From CAYXRK01 sp964467615 (GTDB lineage Bacteria; Hydrogenedentota; Hydrogenedentia; Hydrogenedentales; GCA-2746185): a stretch of 12,052 nucleotides of DNA. Below the pieces are notes generated by a model. The model had not been told where the DNA came from, searched no databases, and saw nothing but the letters and a program-made list of their open reading frames with translations. The stretch's first letter is position 1; every line of letters starts with the position of its first letter. The DNA is taken from positions 1-12,052 of the forward strand of contig CAYXRK010000152.1 of the NCBI GenBank assembly GCA_964467615.1, written 5' to 3'. A program made the translations under genes and the position numbers. Positions 1-7,580 of this stretch are shown here, piece after piece.

Positions 1-62
1 AAGGTTGGCCGGGTGCCGTAACTATAACGTCAGAGCAGGCGGAAATGTTGTCAACGCGCGCG

Positions 63-2825
63 TCAATTCTGCGCCGCGCCGCAGCATTTCTTGTATTTCT
101 TCCCACTCCCGCAAGTACACGGGTCGTTCGGCCCGGTCTTTTCGCCGACACGTTTGATCGGCCTCGGCTTGGCTCTAGGCGCCGACGGAGAAGCCGGAGC
201 GACATTTCCCGCTCCCGCCGCGACGGCTTGGGGCGCGGCGGGCTGGCCGGCGAGCGCGAAACGGCTGGTATCGTAGGAGGTGAAGCTGCGGTCTGCTTCC
301 TTCTCCGCACCGACATAGGAGTAGTGCGCGAGCTGATCGAAGGGATCGTTCTCGGTTGATGCCGTGGCCTGGCGCGCCTGCAAGTGGCGGGCCTTGCGAA
401 ATTCCGGATCCGTTACGCGGAAAAGCGTGCGTAGCACGGTTTCGGAAATGTTCATCATCATCGCCTCGAACATTTCGAAGCCTTCGGTCTTGTACTCGAT
501 AAGCGGGTCCTTTTGGCCGTAGGCGCGCAGGCGGACGGACTCGCGCAGGTAGTCCATATCGTAGAGGTGCTGAATCCACTTATCGTCGACCGCTTGGAGC
601 AGGGCCATCATTTCGTAATCGTGTACGCGCTTGCGCGCGATCTTCTTGAAGTTGACGTTCGACTCGTCGCCGCCTATTTGGGCGCGGAATTGATCGCGTA
701 TTTCGTCGGAGATAAAGGCTTCGCGCTTAGCGTACTCTTCGAGCACCTGCCGCACGATGGACTCTTCGAGCGTGCCTTCGCCTTGGGTGTCCGGCCCGAG
801 GTCGGGTGAGTATCCGAACACGGCGCGCATGCGCGTATCGAGACCCTCGAGGTCCCATTGTTCCGGGTCATCTTTTCCCGCCGCGTACGAGGATACGGCG
901 TCGGCGGCGATGTCCTCGATCATCTCGTGCAACTGCGCGGTAACGTCGCGATCTTCGAGCACGTCCTGACGAAGGCCGTAAATTACCTGCCGCTGTTTGT
1001 TCATAACGTCGTCGTATTTGAGCAAGTGTTTGCGAATTTCGAAGTTGTATTCTTCGACGTTTCGCTGCGCGCGCTGAATTGACCGCGTGACCATGCGCTG
1101 ATCGAGCGGCTGCTCATCCAATTGTTCGCCGCCGAGCATGTCGATGATGCGCTTGACGCGGTTGCCGCCAAAGAGCCGGGCGACTTCGTCCTCGAGGCTG
1201 ACGTAGAAGCGCGTTGAGCCGAGGTCGCCTTGGCGCCCGCAACGGCCTCGGAGCTGGTTATCGATGCGGCGCGAATCGTGGCGTTCCGTGCCGATGATGG
1301 CCAGGCCGCCGAGTTCGGCCACGCCCTCGCCGAGTTTGATGTCCGTGCCGCGTCCGGCCATGTTGGTGGCTATGGTGATTGCGTCGCGCTTACCCGCGTT
1401 CGCGACGATGGCCGCCTCGCGCTCGTGGTGCTTCGCGTTCAGGACCTCGAATTCGGTGATGCCAAGTTCCTTCAAAAGTTTCGCGACAAGCTCGGACTTT
1501 TCGATCGACACCGTCCCGACGAGCGCCGGGCGGCCCGTCTTGTGAATTTCCACGATCTCGTTCACCACGTACTTGAACTTGCCCAACTCCGTGGCGAACA
1601 CGAGATCCGTGCGGTCCTCGCGCTGCATCGGCAAATTCGTCGGGATTTGGACTACGTCGAGGTTGTAGATTTCGGCGAATTCGGAAGCCTCCGTGACGGC
1701 GGTACCCGTCATGCCGGCAAGTTTAGTGTACATTTTGAAGAAATTCTGGTAGGTGACAGTGGCCACGGTCTGCGATTCGAACTGAATCGCCACGCGCTCC
1801 TTCGCTTCGATAGACTGATGCAGACCGTCCGAGTACCGGCGGCCCTCCATGAGCCGGCCAGTGAACTCGTCGACGATGAGCACTTCGCCCTCGCGTACCA
1901 CGTATTCGTCGTCGCGCTTGTAGAAGTTGTGCGCCTTGAGCGATTGCTCGACCATGTGGACGATGCCGAGGCGGTCGTCGGCGTAAAGGTCTTCGACGCC
2001 CATGAGCCGTTCGATGGTGGACATGCCCTCTTCGGTCATGATGATGTGGTGGCCTTTTTCCTCGGCCTCGAAGTGTTTTCCCTTGCGAAGTTTTCGGATG
2101 GCCTCGTCGACCTTGACGTAAAGGTCCGTGCTTTTTTCGGGGCGTCCGGAAATGATCAGCGGCGTGCGCGCTTCGTCCACGAGGATCGAGTCCACCTCAT
2201 CCACGATCGCGTACCGGTGCCCGCGCTGGACGCGGTGCTCGGGCCGAATCGCCATGTTGTCGCGCAGGTAGTCGAAGCCATATTCGTTGTTCGTGCCGTA
2301 GGTGATGTCCGCGCGGTAGGCGACTTGCCGCTCGCGCGTACCCATGCCCTGCTGGATGGTGCCCACCGTCAACCCGAGGAACTCGAAAATGGGGCCCATC
2401 CATTCGCGGTCGCGCCGGGCGAGGTAATCGTTGACGGTGACCAAATGGACGCCGCGGCCCTCGAGGGCATTGAGATACAGCGGCAGCGTGGCGACCAACG
2501 TCTTGCCTTCGCCCGTGACCATTTCCGCGATGCTGCCTTGGTGCAACACAACTCCGCCAATGATCTGGACGTCGAAATGCCGCATCCCGATGACACGCTT
2601 CGCGGTTTCGCGGACGACCGCGAACGACTCGGGAAGAAGGTCGTCCAGCGTTGCGCCTTGCGCGAGCCGGTCCTTGAAACCGCTCGTCTGCGCGCGAAGC
2701 TGATCGTCCGACATCGCGACGTAACGGGCCTCGATCCCGTTCACGGCGTCGACCCACGGACGCAGTTTTTTGATATAGCGCTCGCGGCTGCTGCCAAAAA
2801 TGCGCCCGAGCAGAAAACCTAACAT
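63..2825 (-). CDS. secA: Protein translocase subunit SecA (preprotein export ATPase)
   Basis: SecA is the cytoplasmic ATPase that pushes unfolded preproteins through the SecYEG channel. The 920-residue product has the family order: N-terminal segment, nucleotide-binding fold 1 with Walker A GEGKT (105-109) and Walker B region VDEVDS (208-213), a preprotein cross-linking insertion after about residue 225, then a second helicase fold with GRGTDIKLG, helical scaffold and wing regions. A proline/alanine-rich linker leads to the zinc-binding tail DPCTCGSGKKYKKCCG, with Cys903, 905, 914 and 915, the site that binds SecB or phospholipid in relatives. Length is close to the roughly 900 residues usual in Gram-negative bacteria. 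The frame stays open 21 codons upstream to 2888. I chose the ATG at 2823-2825 because the protein then begins MLGFLLGRIF, typical of SecA, and a GGAGA ribosome site lies 10 bases before it. Identification is certain; the start is very likely. Confidence 0.98.
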   Translation of the reverse strand: MLGFLLGRIFGSSRERYIKKLRPWVDAVNGIEARYVAMSDDQLRAQTSGFKDRLAQGATLDDLLPESFAVVRETAKRVIGMRHFDVQIIGGVVLHQGSIAEMVTGEGKTLVATLPLYLNALEGRGVHLVTVNDYLARRDREWMGPIFEFLGLTVGTIQQGMGTRERQVAYRADITYGTNNEYGFDYLRDNMAIRPEHRVQRGHRYAIVDEVDSILVDEARTPLIISGRPEKSTDLYVKVDEAIRKLRKGKHFEAEEKGHHIIMTEEGMSTIERLMGVEDLYADDRLGIVHMVEQSLKAHNFYKRDDEYVVREGEVLIVDEFTGRLMEGRRYSDGLHQSIEAKERVAIQFESQTVATVTYQNFFKMYTKLAGMTGTAVTEASEFAEIYNLDVVQIPTNLPMQREDRTDLVFATELGKFKYVVNEIVEIHKTGRPALVGTVSIEKSELVAKLLKELGITEFEVLNAKHHEREAAIVANAGKRDAITIATNMAGRGTDIKLGEGVAELGGLAIIGTERHDSRRIDNQLRGRCGRQGDLGSTRFYVSLEDEVARLFGGNRVKRIIDMLGGEQLDEQPLDQRMVTRSIQRAQRNVEEYNFEIRKHLLKYDDVMNKQRQVIYGLRQDVLEDRDVTAQLHEMIEDIAADAVSSYAAGKDDPEQWDLEGLDTRMRAVFGYSPDLGPDTQGEGTLEESIVRQVLEEYAKREAFISDEIRDQFRAQIGGDESNVNFKKIARKRVHDYEMMALLQAVDDKWIQHLYDMDYLRESVRLRAYGQKDPLIEYKTEGFEMFEAMMMNISETVLRTLFRVTDPEFRKARHLQARQATASTENDPFDQLAHYSYVGAEKEADRSFTSYDTSRFALAGQPAAPQAVAAGAGNVAPASPSAPRAKPRPIKRVGEKTGPNDPCTCGSGKKYKKCCGAAQN

Positions 2826-2835
2826 GGGAAAATCA

Positions 2836-2840
2836 TCTCC
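2836..2840 (-). promoter_or_regulatory. Ribosome binding site of secA
   Basis: On the minus strand the bases read GGAGA, with 10 bases before the ATG at 2823-2825. This decides the secA start against the longer in-frame reading that begins at 2888. Confidence 0.6.
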
Positions 2841-2878
2841 GCGTGGAGGAACGAATTGGATCGTAGACGGGGAACACA

Positions 2879-2908
2879 ATGATACCAAAGCATGGAAATT
2901 CCCTCCAA
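2879..2908 (-). promoter_or_regulatory. Candidate sigma-70-type promoter for secA
   Basis: Read on the minus strand, a TATCAT box (2879-2884, five of six consensus bases) is preceded directly by TGG, an extended -10. A weak -35-like TTGGAG (2903-2908) lies 18 bases further upstream. Transcription would begin near 2872 and leave a leader of about 47 bases before the secA ATG. The -10 overlaps the codons of the longer reading frame, which also argues for the shorter SecA. This is a consensus match by eye only. Confidence 0.35.
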
Positions 2909-2965
2909 TCCCGCAGCCGAGCGGAGGCTGGGATCACCGCGTAGGCGCATGCGCTCGGCGAAGAA

Positions 2966-3063
2966 GTTCAAGGTTCAAGTAGAAACGTTCACGAATCGAG
3001 GTTCGACGAAGTGCCGCGAGCGGATTAAATCGCTCTCTGAACTTTGTTTGTTGAACTTTGAAC
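2966..3063. repeat. Imperfect long inverted repeat built of GTTCAA units, between rtcB and secA
   Basis: The left arm starts GTTCAAGGTTCAA (2966-2978). The right arm ends TTGAACTTTGAAC (3051-3063), whose complement is GTTCAAAGTTCAA, so 12 of 13 bases pair. Continuing inward, about 20 of 26 positions pair (2966-2991 against 3063-3038), leaving an inner segment of about 46 bases. The right arm also holds a direct repeat, TGAACTTTG at 3038-3046 and 3052-3060. The element begins four bases beyond the rtcB stop codon (3068-3070) and could fold in the rtcB transcript as a 3' stem. It could also be a dispersed intergenic repeat. There is no U-tract typical of an intrinsic terminator. Confidence 0.55.
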
Positions 3064-3067
3064 GTGT

Positions 3068-4270
3068 TCAGTCTTCCGGGCGTTCGCCGCCTTGCGCCAT
3101 TTTGACGAGTTTGGGCCGGAACCGCGCGAGCGGCTCGACGAGATCGGACTGGGCCGCCATGACTTCGTCGATGTTCTTGTACACCATCGGGACTTCGTCG
3201 ATTCCTGCGGAGATGAGCGTGACGCCTGCGTCGTCTAGGACCTTTCGAGCATCGCGCCAGGTGAGGTCTTTCTTGGCCTGGGTGCGGCTCATGACGCGTC
3301 CAGCGCCGTGCGCCGCCGAGTTCAGCGAATCGGCGTTGCCTTTGCCGCGGACGACGTAGGTGCTTGTCGCCATCGATCCCGGAATGATGCCGAGGACGCC
3401 TTCTCCCGCGGGTGTCGCGCCTTTGCGATGCACGACGACTTCGTCGCCGTCGTGGACTTCCTTCCATGCGAAGTTGTGGTGGTTTTCGAGGTCGAGCAGG
3501 ACCTCCGCGCCAAGCGTCTCGGCGATGTGACGGTGGATGCATGCGTGGTTCGCGGCGGCGTATTTGCCCATGAGTTCCATCGCGGCCCAGTACTCCTGGC
3601 CCTCGACGGAATCGAGGTCGAGCCAGGCGAGTTGGCGCATGGGCCTGGGCAGATCCGGGTGCGCGGCCATCGCCCGTTTGCTGTAGTAGTCACACGTCAA
3701 AGCGCCGACGCCACGGCTGCCGCTGTGGCTTAAGAGAGCGAGGTATTCGCCGCGCGCCAGGCCCGCGCGGTCGTCCTCGACGGTCAACTCGCCGTATTCA
3801 ACGAAATGGTTGCCGCTGCCACTGGTGCCGAGTTGGGCCCAGGCGCGGTCCTTGTTCTGGCGTGTGGTCGGCGAGACGGTCCAGTCCTCGTCCATGACGT
3901 CGTGGCGGCGGCGAACCTTGAACGATGCGCCTACCCCGAAACGGGTTTCGCCTTCGAGGACCTTGCGATAGTGATCCTGCTTCGCCTCGAAGTCATCGAT
4001 AGGTATGTCGAGGACGGTCATTTTGACGCGGCACGCGATGTCGACGCCGACGGCGTAGGGGATGACGGCGTCTTTCGTGGCGAGAACACCGCCGATGGGC
4101 AGGCCGTAGCCGACGTGGGCGTCGGGCATGAGCGCGCCGCGCACGGCAATCGGCAGCCAGCAGGCCGTCTCCATTTGCTCGACGGACTGACGGTCAAGGT
4201 CACCGCCCCATTGGCGGAAGTGCGCGGGGGAGGGGCGCTGGGATGAGAGAGGTTGGGAGTCTGGTTTCAT
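3068..4270 (-). CDS. rtcB: RNA-splicing/repair ligase RtcB
   Basis: RtcB is a Mn2+- and GTP-dependent cytoplasmic ligase that joins RNA 2',3'-cyclic phosphate or 3'-phosphate ends to 5'-hydroxyl ends. In bacteria it serves RNA repair. The 400-residue product matches the length of bacterial RtcB (about 408 in E. coli). Visible motifs in order are MPDAHVGYGLPIGGV (48-62), GVDIAC with metal ligands Asp77 and Cys80, GSGNHFVE with Asn154/His155, LSHSGSRGVG with His182, NHHNF with His265, and HGAGRVMSR with His321, which corresponds to the histidine that becomes guanylylated. All catalytic residues expected from the family are present. No archease or RtcA gene is adjacent. The ATG at 4268-4270 gives a normal N-terminus but has no clear Shine-Dalgarno sequence. 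A 94-base gap separates it from the upstream membrane-protein gene, so co-transcription is possible but not shown. Confidence 0.96.
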   Translation of the reverse strand: MKPDSQPLSSQRPSPAHFRQWGGDLDRQSVEQMETACWLPIAVRGALMPDAHVGYGLPIGGVLATKDAVIPYAVGVDIACRVKMTVLDIPIDDFEAKQDHYRKVLEGETRFGVGASFKVRRRHDVMDEDWTVSPTTRQNKDRAWAQLGTSGSGNHFVEYGELTVEDDRAGLARGEYLALLSHSGSRGVGALTCDYYSKRAMAAHPDLPRPMRQLAWLDLDSVEGQEYWAAMELMGKYAAANHACIHRHIAETLGAEVLLDLENHHNFAWKEVHDGDEVVVHRKGATPAGEGVLGIIPGSMATSTYVVRGKGNADSLNSAAHGAGRVMSRTQAKKDLTWRDARKVLDDAGVTLISAGIDEVPMVYKNIDEVMAAQSDLVEPLARFRPKLVKMAQGGERPED

Positions 4271-4364
4271 GGGATGGGGTTCGGGTCGGTTTGTGGGTCC
4301 AAGAGCTTGCGCGATGTATGCGCATGCGAGGACTCTCAGGTTTTTCGGGTGGAGCGGTCTCGGG

Positions 4365-4793
4365 CTACTTTTCTGCGATTTCTTCGAGAATCGACACCGC
4401 GCCTGCTATCGAATACATCGAGTAGATTCCGAGTACGAACAGCATCGCGAGATATGCGGCTCCGAACTCGAGGCCGAGCATCAGGACGCAGAGTGCGGAG
4501 TAGAGAAAAAGAATTACGCCAACCACAATTATCGCGATCAGTGACATTCGGTCGCGGTGCATGGTACCGAACCCTCCGGATGCCGAGAGTAGCGCGAAAG
4601 CGAGGAACAAGAGCCAGCTTACTTCGAGGCCGGTATCTGGGAAATCATCGGTTAGCGTCACGAAGGATTGATACCCCCCGACCATGGTTCCGCCGATTCC
4701 GAATGTGAACCATGGAATTCCGATACTCCATCGGAAAATATTCGTCATCATTCGTCCGATCCCTTGACTCTCACCGGCAATGTGATCGAGCAT
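4365..4793 (-). CDS. Small four-helix integral membrane protein of unknown function
   Basis: I do not recognise this 142-residue protein. It is strongly hydrophobic, with four likely membrane segments at about residues 23-44, 58-77, 84-106 and 110-132. A short loop HRDR (79-82) follows segment 2 and an acidic tail, LEEIAEK, ends the protein. There are no cysteine pairs, nucleotide-binding motifs or enzyme signatures. Its start is 17 bases after the anmK stop on the same strand, so it is probably translated from the spoIID-anmK message. I report the first ATG (4791-4793), but Met15 at 4749-4751 is a good alternative. Only Met15 has a purine-rich site, AAGGGA at 4760-4765 with 8 bases spacing, and it would give a 128-residue protein with the same helices. 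Position suggests an envelope role, but this is inference from neighbours only. Confidence 0.75.
   Translation of the reverse strand: MLDHIAGESQGIGRMMTNIFRWSIGIPWFTFGIGGTMVGGYQSFVTLTDDFPDTGLEVSWLLFLAFALLSASGGFGTMHRDRMSLIAIIVVGVILFLYSALCVLMLGLEFGAAYLAMLFVLGIYSMYSIAGAVSILEEIAEK
4760..4765 (-). promoter_or_regulatory. Possible ribosome binding site favouring an internal start of the membrane protein
   Basis: The minus strand reads AAGGGA, followed by 8 bases and then the ATG at 4749-4751. No comparable site precedes the longer start at 4793, so the shorter 128-residue protein may be the true product. Confidence 0.35.
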
Positions 4794-4810
4794 TGCGCCG
4801 GCACTAGGCT

Positions 4811-5971
4811 TTAGGCGGGCGTTATTCGGCCGAGGAGCACGCGTTTTCGGGCGCCGGTGGCGGAGGGGACGTTTGCCGGGGAGCCGCAGATCGTTTCGTT
4901 GCCGAGGATGGCGAAGGCGAGGGCTTCGCGGGTCTCGGCGGGCATGCCGTATTCATCGCTGAGACGGACCTTAATGCCGGGGAGGCCTTGGCGGATGCGG
5001 TCGATAAGCGTCTTGTTCCTCGCGCCGCCACCGCTAACGATAAGGCGGGAAACGTCGTGGTGCGGTTTGATAAAACGGTTGATCCCGCGAACGATGCTAT
5101 ACGCGACGGCGGTGGTAACGGTCGCCATGAGGTCCTCGAAGGGATGATCGCGGCGGCTGGCGAGCGCGTCGCGCAGGTAGACCTCGGGGCCGAACTCTTC
5201 GCGCCCCGTGCTCTTGGGCGGCGCCATGGCGAAGTAGGGATGGTCGAGCATGTAGTCGAGGAATTCGTCGATAACGACGCCTTTCGCCGCGGTTTCGCCG
5301 TCCTTGTCGAACTGGAGATCGCCCGCGGTGAGTAGGCGAATCGCGCCGTCGAGGGCCATGTTGCCGGGTCCGGTATCAAACGCGATCACTTGGTCGATCG
5401 TCGGCGGAACCACGGTGACATTCGCGATGCCTCCAATGTTAAGACAGGCCGCGGTGCGGTCTTCCCGGTGAAACAGTATCCAGTCGGCGTAGGGCACGAG
5501 CGGCGCGCCTTGCCCGCCGACAGCCATGTCGCGCTGCCGAAAATGAGAAACCACGGGTAGCCCGCAGCGTTCGGCAATAAGCGCCGGTTCGCCGATTTGG
5601 AGCGTGCCGCCGCGCTGTCCGGCACGCGGGGGGATGTGGGCCATGGTGTGGCCCGCAGTTGCTATGAAATCGACTTCGACCATGTGTTCGCGCGCGGACT
5701 TCAAAATTTCCTCGGCGGCGCTCGCCATGCGCGCGCCCATTTCGAAGTCGAGCACGCAAAGTTCGTCCGCGTTCACGCGCGGGGACATCAGGCGTAGTTT
5801 GAAGGCCGCAGGAAATGGGAACGACTTGAACTCGACGAGCTTGACGACCATGGTCGGGCCGGCGCCTTTGATGCGCACGAGGGCCGCGTCGACCCCGTCA
5901 CAGGAGGTGCCGGACATCAAGCCGACGCCGAAGCGGGTCGTCTTATTTCGAATGGAGTCGAGATCGAGCAC
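4811..5971 (-). CDS. anmK: Anhydro-N-acetylmuramic acid kinase AnmK
   Basis: AnmK is a cytoplasmic kinase of the hexokinase/actin fold. It hydrolyses the 1,6-anhydro bond of anhydro-MurNAc and phosphorylates it to MurNAc-6-phosphate for cell-wall recycling. The 386-residue product carries the family pattern: GLMSGTSCDGVD (17-28, phosphate-binding loop), ATAGHTMAHIPP (104-115), FRQRDMAVGGQGAPLVP (144-160) with the presumed catalytic base Asp148, NIGGIANV (178-185), AFDTGPGN (197-204), VSGGGARN (312-319) and a C-terminal PSATGARKRVLLG. Length compares with about 370 in E. coli. I chose the GTG at 5969-5971 because it places the kinase loop at the usual distance from the N-terminus. The frame continues upstream to 6115, but those 48 codons lie inside the preceding gene and read as low-complexity Ala/Ser/Arg. 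The gap to the upstream SpoIID-type gene is one base, suggesting translational coupling. Confidence 0.96.
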   Translation of the reverse strand: MLDLDSIRNKTTRFGVGLMSGTSCDGVDAALVRIKGAGPTMVVKLVEFKSFPFPAAFKLRLMSPRVNADELCVLDFEMGARMASAAEEILKSAREHMVEVDFIATAGHTMAHIPPRAGQRGGTLQIGEPALIAERCGLPVVSHFRQRDMAVGGQGAPLVPYADWILFHREDRTAACLNIGGIANVTVVPPTIDQVIAFDTGPGNMALDGAIRLLTAGDLQFDKDGETAAKGVVIDEFLDYMLDHPYFAMAPPKSTGREEFGPEVYLRDALASRRDHPFEDLMATVTTAVAYSIVRGINRFIKPHHDVSRLIVSGGGARNKTLIDRIRQGLPGIKVRLSDEYGMPAETREALAFAILGNETICGSPANVPSATGARKRVLLGRITPA

Positions 5972-5972
5972 G

Positions 5973-7580
5973 TTAGTGATACGTCTCCAAATGAGCGGCG
6001 GCGAAATAGTGTTTGAGGATCGCCTCGTGGCCGAGTTTCCGATCGGCCATGCCTTTCGCGCCGTATTGGCAGAGGCCGACGCCGTGGCCACGGCCGCCGC
6101 CGACGAACGCCACATTTTTTATCGAGCCGACTTGGCGCTCGATGTTGACGGTAAACATCGAGCTCAATAGTCCCCCAAATACTCGCCGGATTGGCAGTTC
6201 TTTCTCGACCGTTTTCGTGGCCTTGTCTCCAACGATCTGTACCGACAACAGCCGCCCGCAGGGGCCCCGATCTCCGGGAAGGATGTCTCGAATCCGGCCG
6301 ACCGCGTACTGTTTGTTCACTATAGCACGCAGTTCCTGTTCCGAAAAGGTCCGACGCCAGCGATACCCGGAATCGTCGTTCGCGCAATAGGCATCGGGCG
6401 GATGGCCGAGCCACTCGGCGAGGCCGCGCGCAACGGGGGCTTTTCGATTCGGCTTGAGTTCGTCGCTGATGGCGCGCAATGCCGGGTCGGCCGGCGCGCG
6501 CCAGGGAGTCTCATTGGAGGCGGTCCACCCGCCGCAATTCGACGAGAAGACGGCCGGAACGATGCGCCCGCCTTCTACAAGGATTTCACCCAATGTCGCG
6601 TCCACCGCCGCGTCGGTCGTAAGCTGACGTCCTGATGCGCCACGGTAGGCGCGGCAGTGCTCGAGCGAACAGAAGTCGAAGCCCTCGAAGCTGTGCTTCG
6701 TCCCCATGCTGGCGAGCACTTCGCTTCGGGCCGCGACCGCTTGCGCCTCCAACGCTTCGGCGGGCCATGACGACGGCATCTCCGCGGGAAGTACGCCCTT
6801 GAGATATCGCTCGACCTCGACTTCCTGGATGGCTTCCAGTTTTCCCGTGGGACCAACGCCGAATTCGAATGGCCCGTCATAGGCGACCTTCTCTTTACGC
6901 GATTCCCAATAGCCGAGTTCGACATTGGCGAGCACGACGGGAGACCCCGATTCCAGGCGGAGTGGCGCTGCCGTTTGCGCGGCTTCCTTACCCGTGGCGC
7001 CGGTGATAGTAAGCATTCCGGAACCTAGCTCAATCCGCTCCGCGACGATCCAAGTCCATTGATTTGTGCGTTCGAGTTCAAGCTTTTTCTTTTTCGCTGC
7101 GGCCTCGGCAGTAGATTGGAAAATCGTGACCCAGCGCGAGCGGCCATCAAGCAATTTGCCGTTCTGCGATGAAAACAATTTCCCAACAACGCATACCTCG
7201 GGGGAGTAACCCTTGGCTCGCCATTCCTCGATAAATGCCATTTCTTCCACAGTTTCAGAGGGCTCGAAAGTTTTAGCAAATAGCAGGAACCGTTGGGAGG
7301 CCGGCTTCGTGCCCGACATTGACACCCGATAGCGGCCTGGAGCAAGACTGACGGCGTGATTGCCGCTCGTAACAGTCCCGTCGGCGGTGAGCTCGAACGT
7401 GACCACAGTGGCCTCCAGCATTAACTGCACGCGGACGCTTTGTCCTGCGATGGTTTCGGGCTGGTCGTCGATGGCCCGAGCGACGGAGCACACTAGAGCA
7501 AACAGTTGGAAACCGCAGAGGAATGGAAGAATTGGCCGGCGGGCGAACACCGTTGGCATTTCGGCGGTACATCTGAACAT
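5973..7580 (-). CDS. Exported SpoIID/LytB-domain protein, probable peptidoglycan lytic transglycosylase
   Basis: Characterised SpoIID proteins cut glycan strands lacking stem peptides and leave 1,6-anhydro-MurNAc ends. This 535-residue protein has an N-terminal export signal: arginines at 14-15, a hydrophobic stretch to about residue 33, and the cleavage motif ARA (34-36). Residues about 96-170 resemble a SPOR domain, a fold that binds denuded glycans, though this is a weaker call. The SpoIID domain spans about 215-530: YLKGVLPAEMPSSWPAEALE (259-278) with presumed catalytic Glu267, AQAVAARSE (279-287), CSLEHCRAYRG (304-314) resembling the zinc Cys/His cluster of clostridial SpoIID, SSNCGG (346-351), and GGGRGHGVGLCQYGAKGMA (494-512). 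Nothing around it suggests sporulation. The first ATG (7578-7580) lacks a good ribosome site; Met8 at 7557-7559 would give a shorter signal peptide. It heads a tight unit with anmK, the enzyme for the product it should release. Confidence 0.88.
   Translation of the reverse strand: MFRCTAEMPTVFARRPILPFLCGFQLFALVCSVARAIDDQPETIAGQSVRVQLMLEATVVTFELTADGTVTSGNHAVSLAPGRYRVSMSGTKPASQRFLLFAKTFEPSETVEEMAFIEEWRAKGYSPEVCVVGKLFSSQNGKLLDGRSRWVTIFQSTAEAAAKKKKLELERTNQWTWIVAERIELGSGMLTITGATGKEAAQTAAPLRLESGSPVVLANVELGYWESRKEKVAYDGPFEFGVGPTGKLEAIQEVEVERYLKGVLPAEMPSSWPAEALEAQAVAARSEVLASMGTKHSFEGFDFCSLEHCRAYRGASGRQLTTDAAVDATLGEILVEGGRIVPAVFSSNCGGWTASNETPWRAPADPALRAISDELKPNRKAPVARGLAEWLGHPPDAYCANDDSGYRWRRTFSEQELRAIVNKQYAVGRIRDILPGDRGPCGRLLSVQIVGDKATKTVEKELPIRRVFGGLLSSMFTVNIERQVGSIKNVAFVGGGRGHGVGLCQYGAKGMADRKLGHEAILKHYFAAAHLETYH

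Larger units (their letters stand above)
2826..3067. other. rtcB-secA intergenic region
   Basis: The 242 bases contain the secA ribosome site and candidate promoter near secA and the GTTCAA inverted repeat near rtcB. They also hold a ten-base palindrome GCGCATGCGC (2945-2954). No tRNA or open frame is convincing here. Confidence 0.5.

Noticed and set aside
1230..2822. 530-codon open frame on the plus strand, antisense to secA
   Set aside because: Its codon boundaries coincide with those of secA, so it stays open simply because this stretch of secA uses no TTA, CTA or TCA codons, as is usual in GC-rich genes. The translation is rich in His, Val, Asp and Arg without any motif, whereas the other strand is an unmistakable SecA.
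2945..2954. GCGCATGCGC palindrome upstream of secA, with GCGCATGCG again upstream of rtcB (4320-4328)
   Set aside because: The same motif also occurs inside the secA coding region near 827-836, so it is likely chance in GC-rich DNA rather than a shared operator.
2995..3012. GAGGTTCGACGAA-like stretch resembling a tRNA T-loop
   Set aside because: No acceptor, D or anticodon stems can be built around it.
3308..3733. 141-codon plus-strand frame, antisense to rtcB
   Set aside because: It is a mirror frame of rtcB, whose catalytic motifs are all intact on the minus strand.
5972..6115. 48-codon upstream extension of anmK
   Set aside because: It lies inside the SpoIID-type gene and translates to low-complexity Ala/Ser/Arg; known AnmK proteins begin shortly before the SGTS motif.
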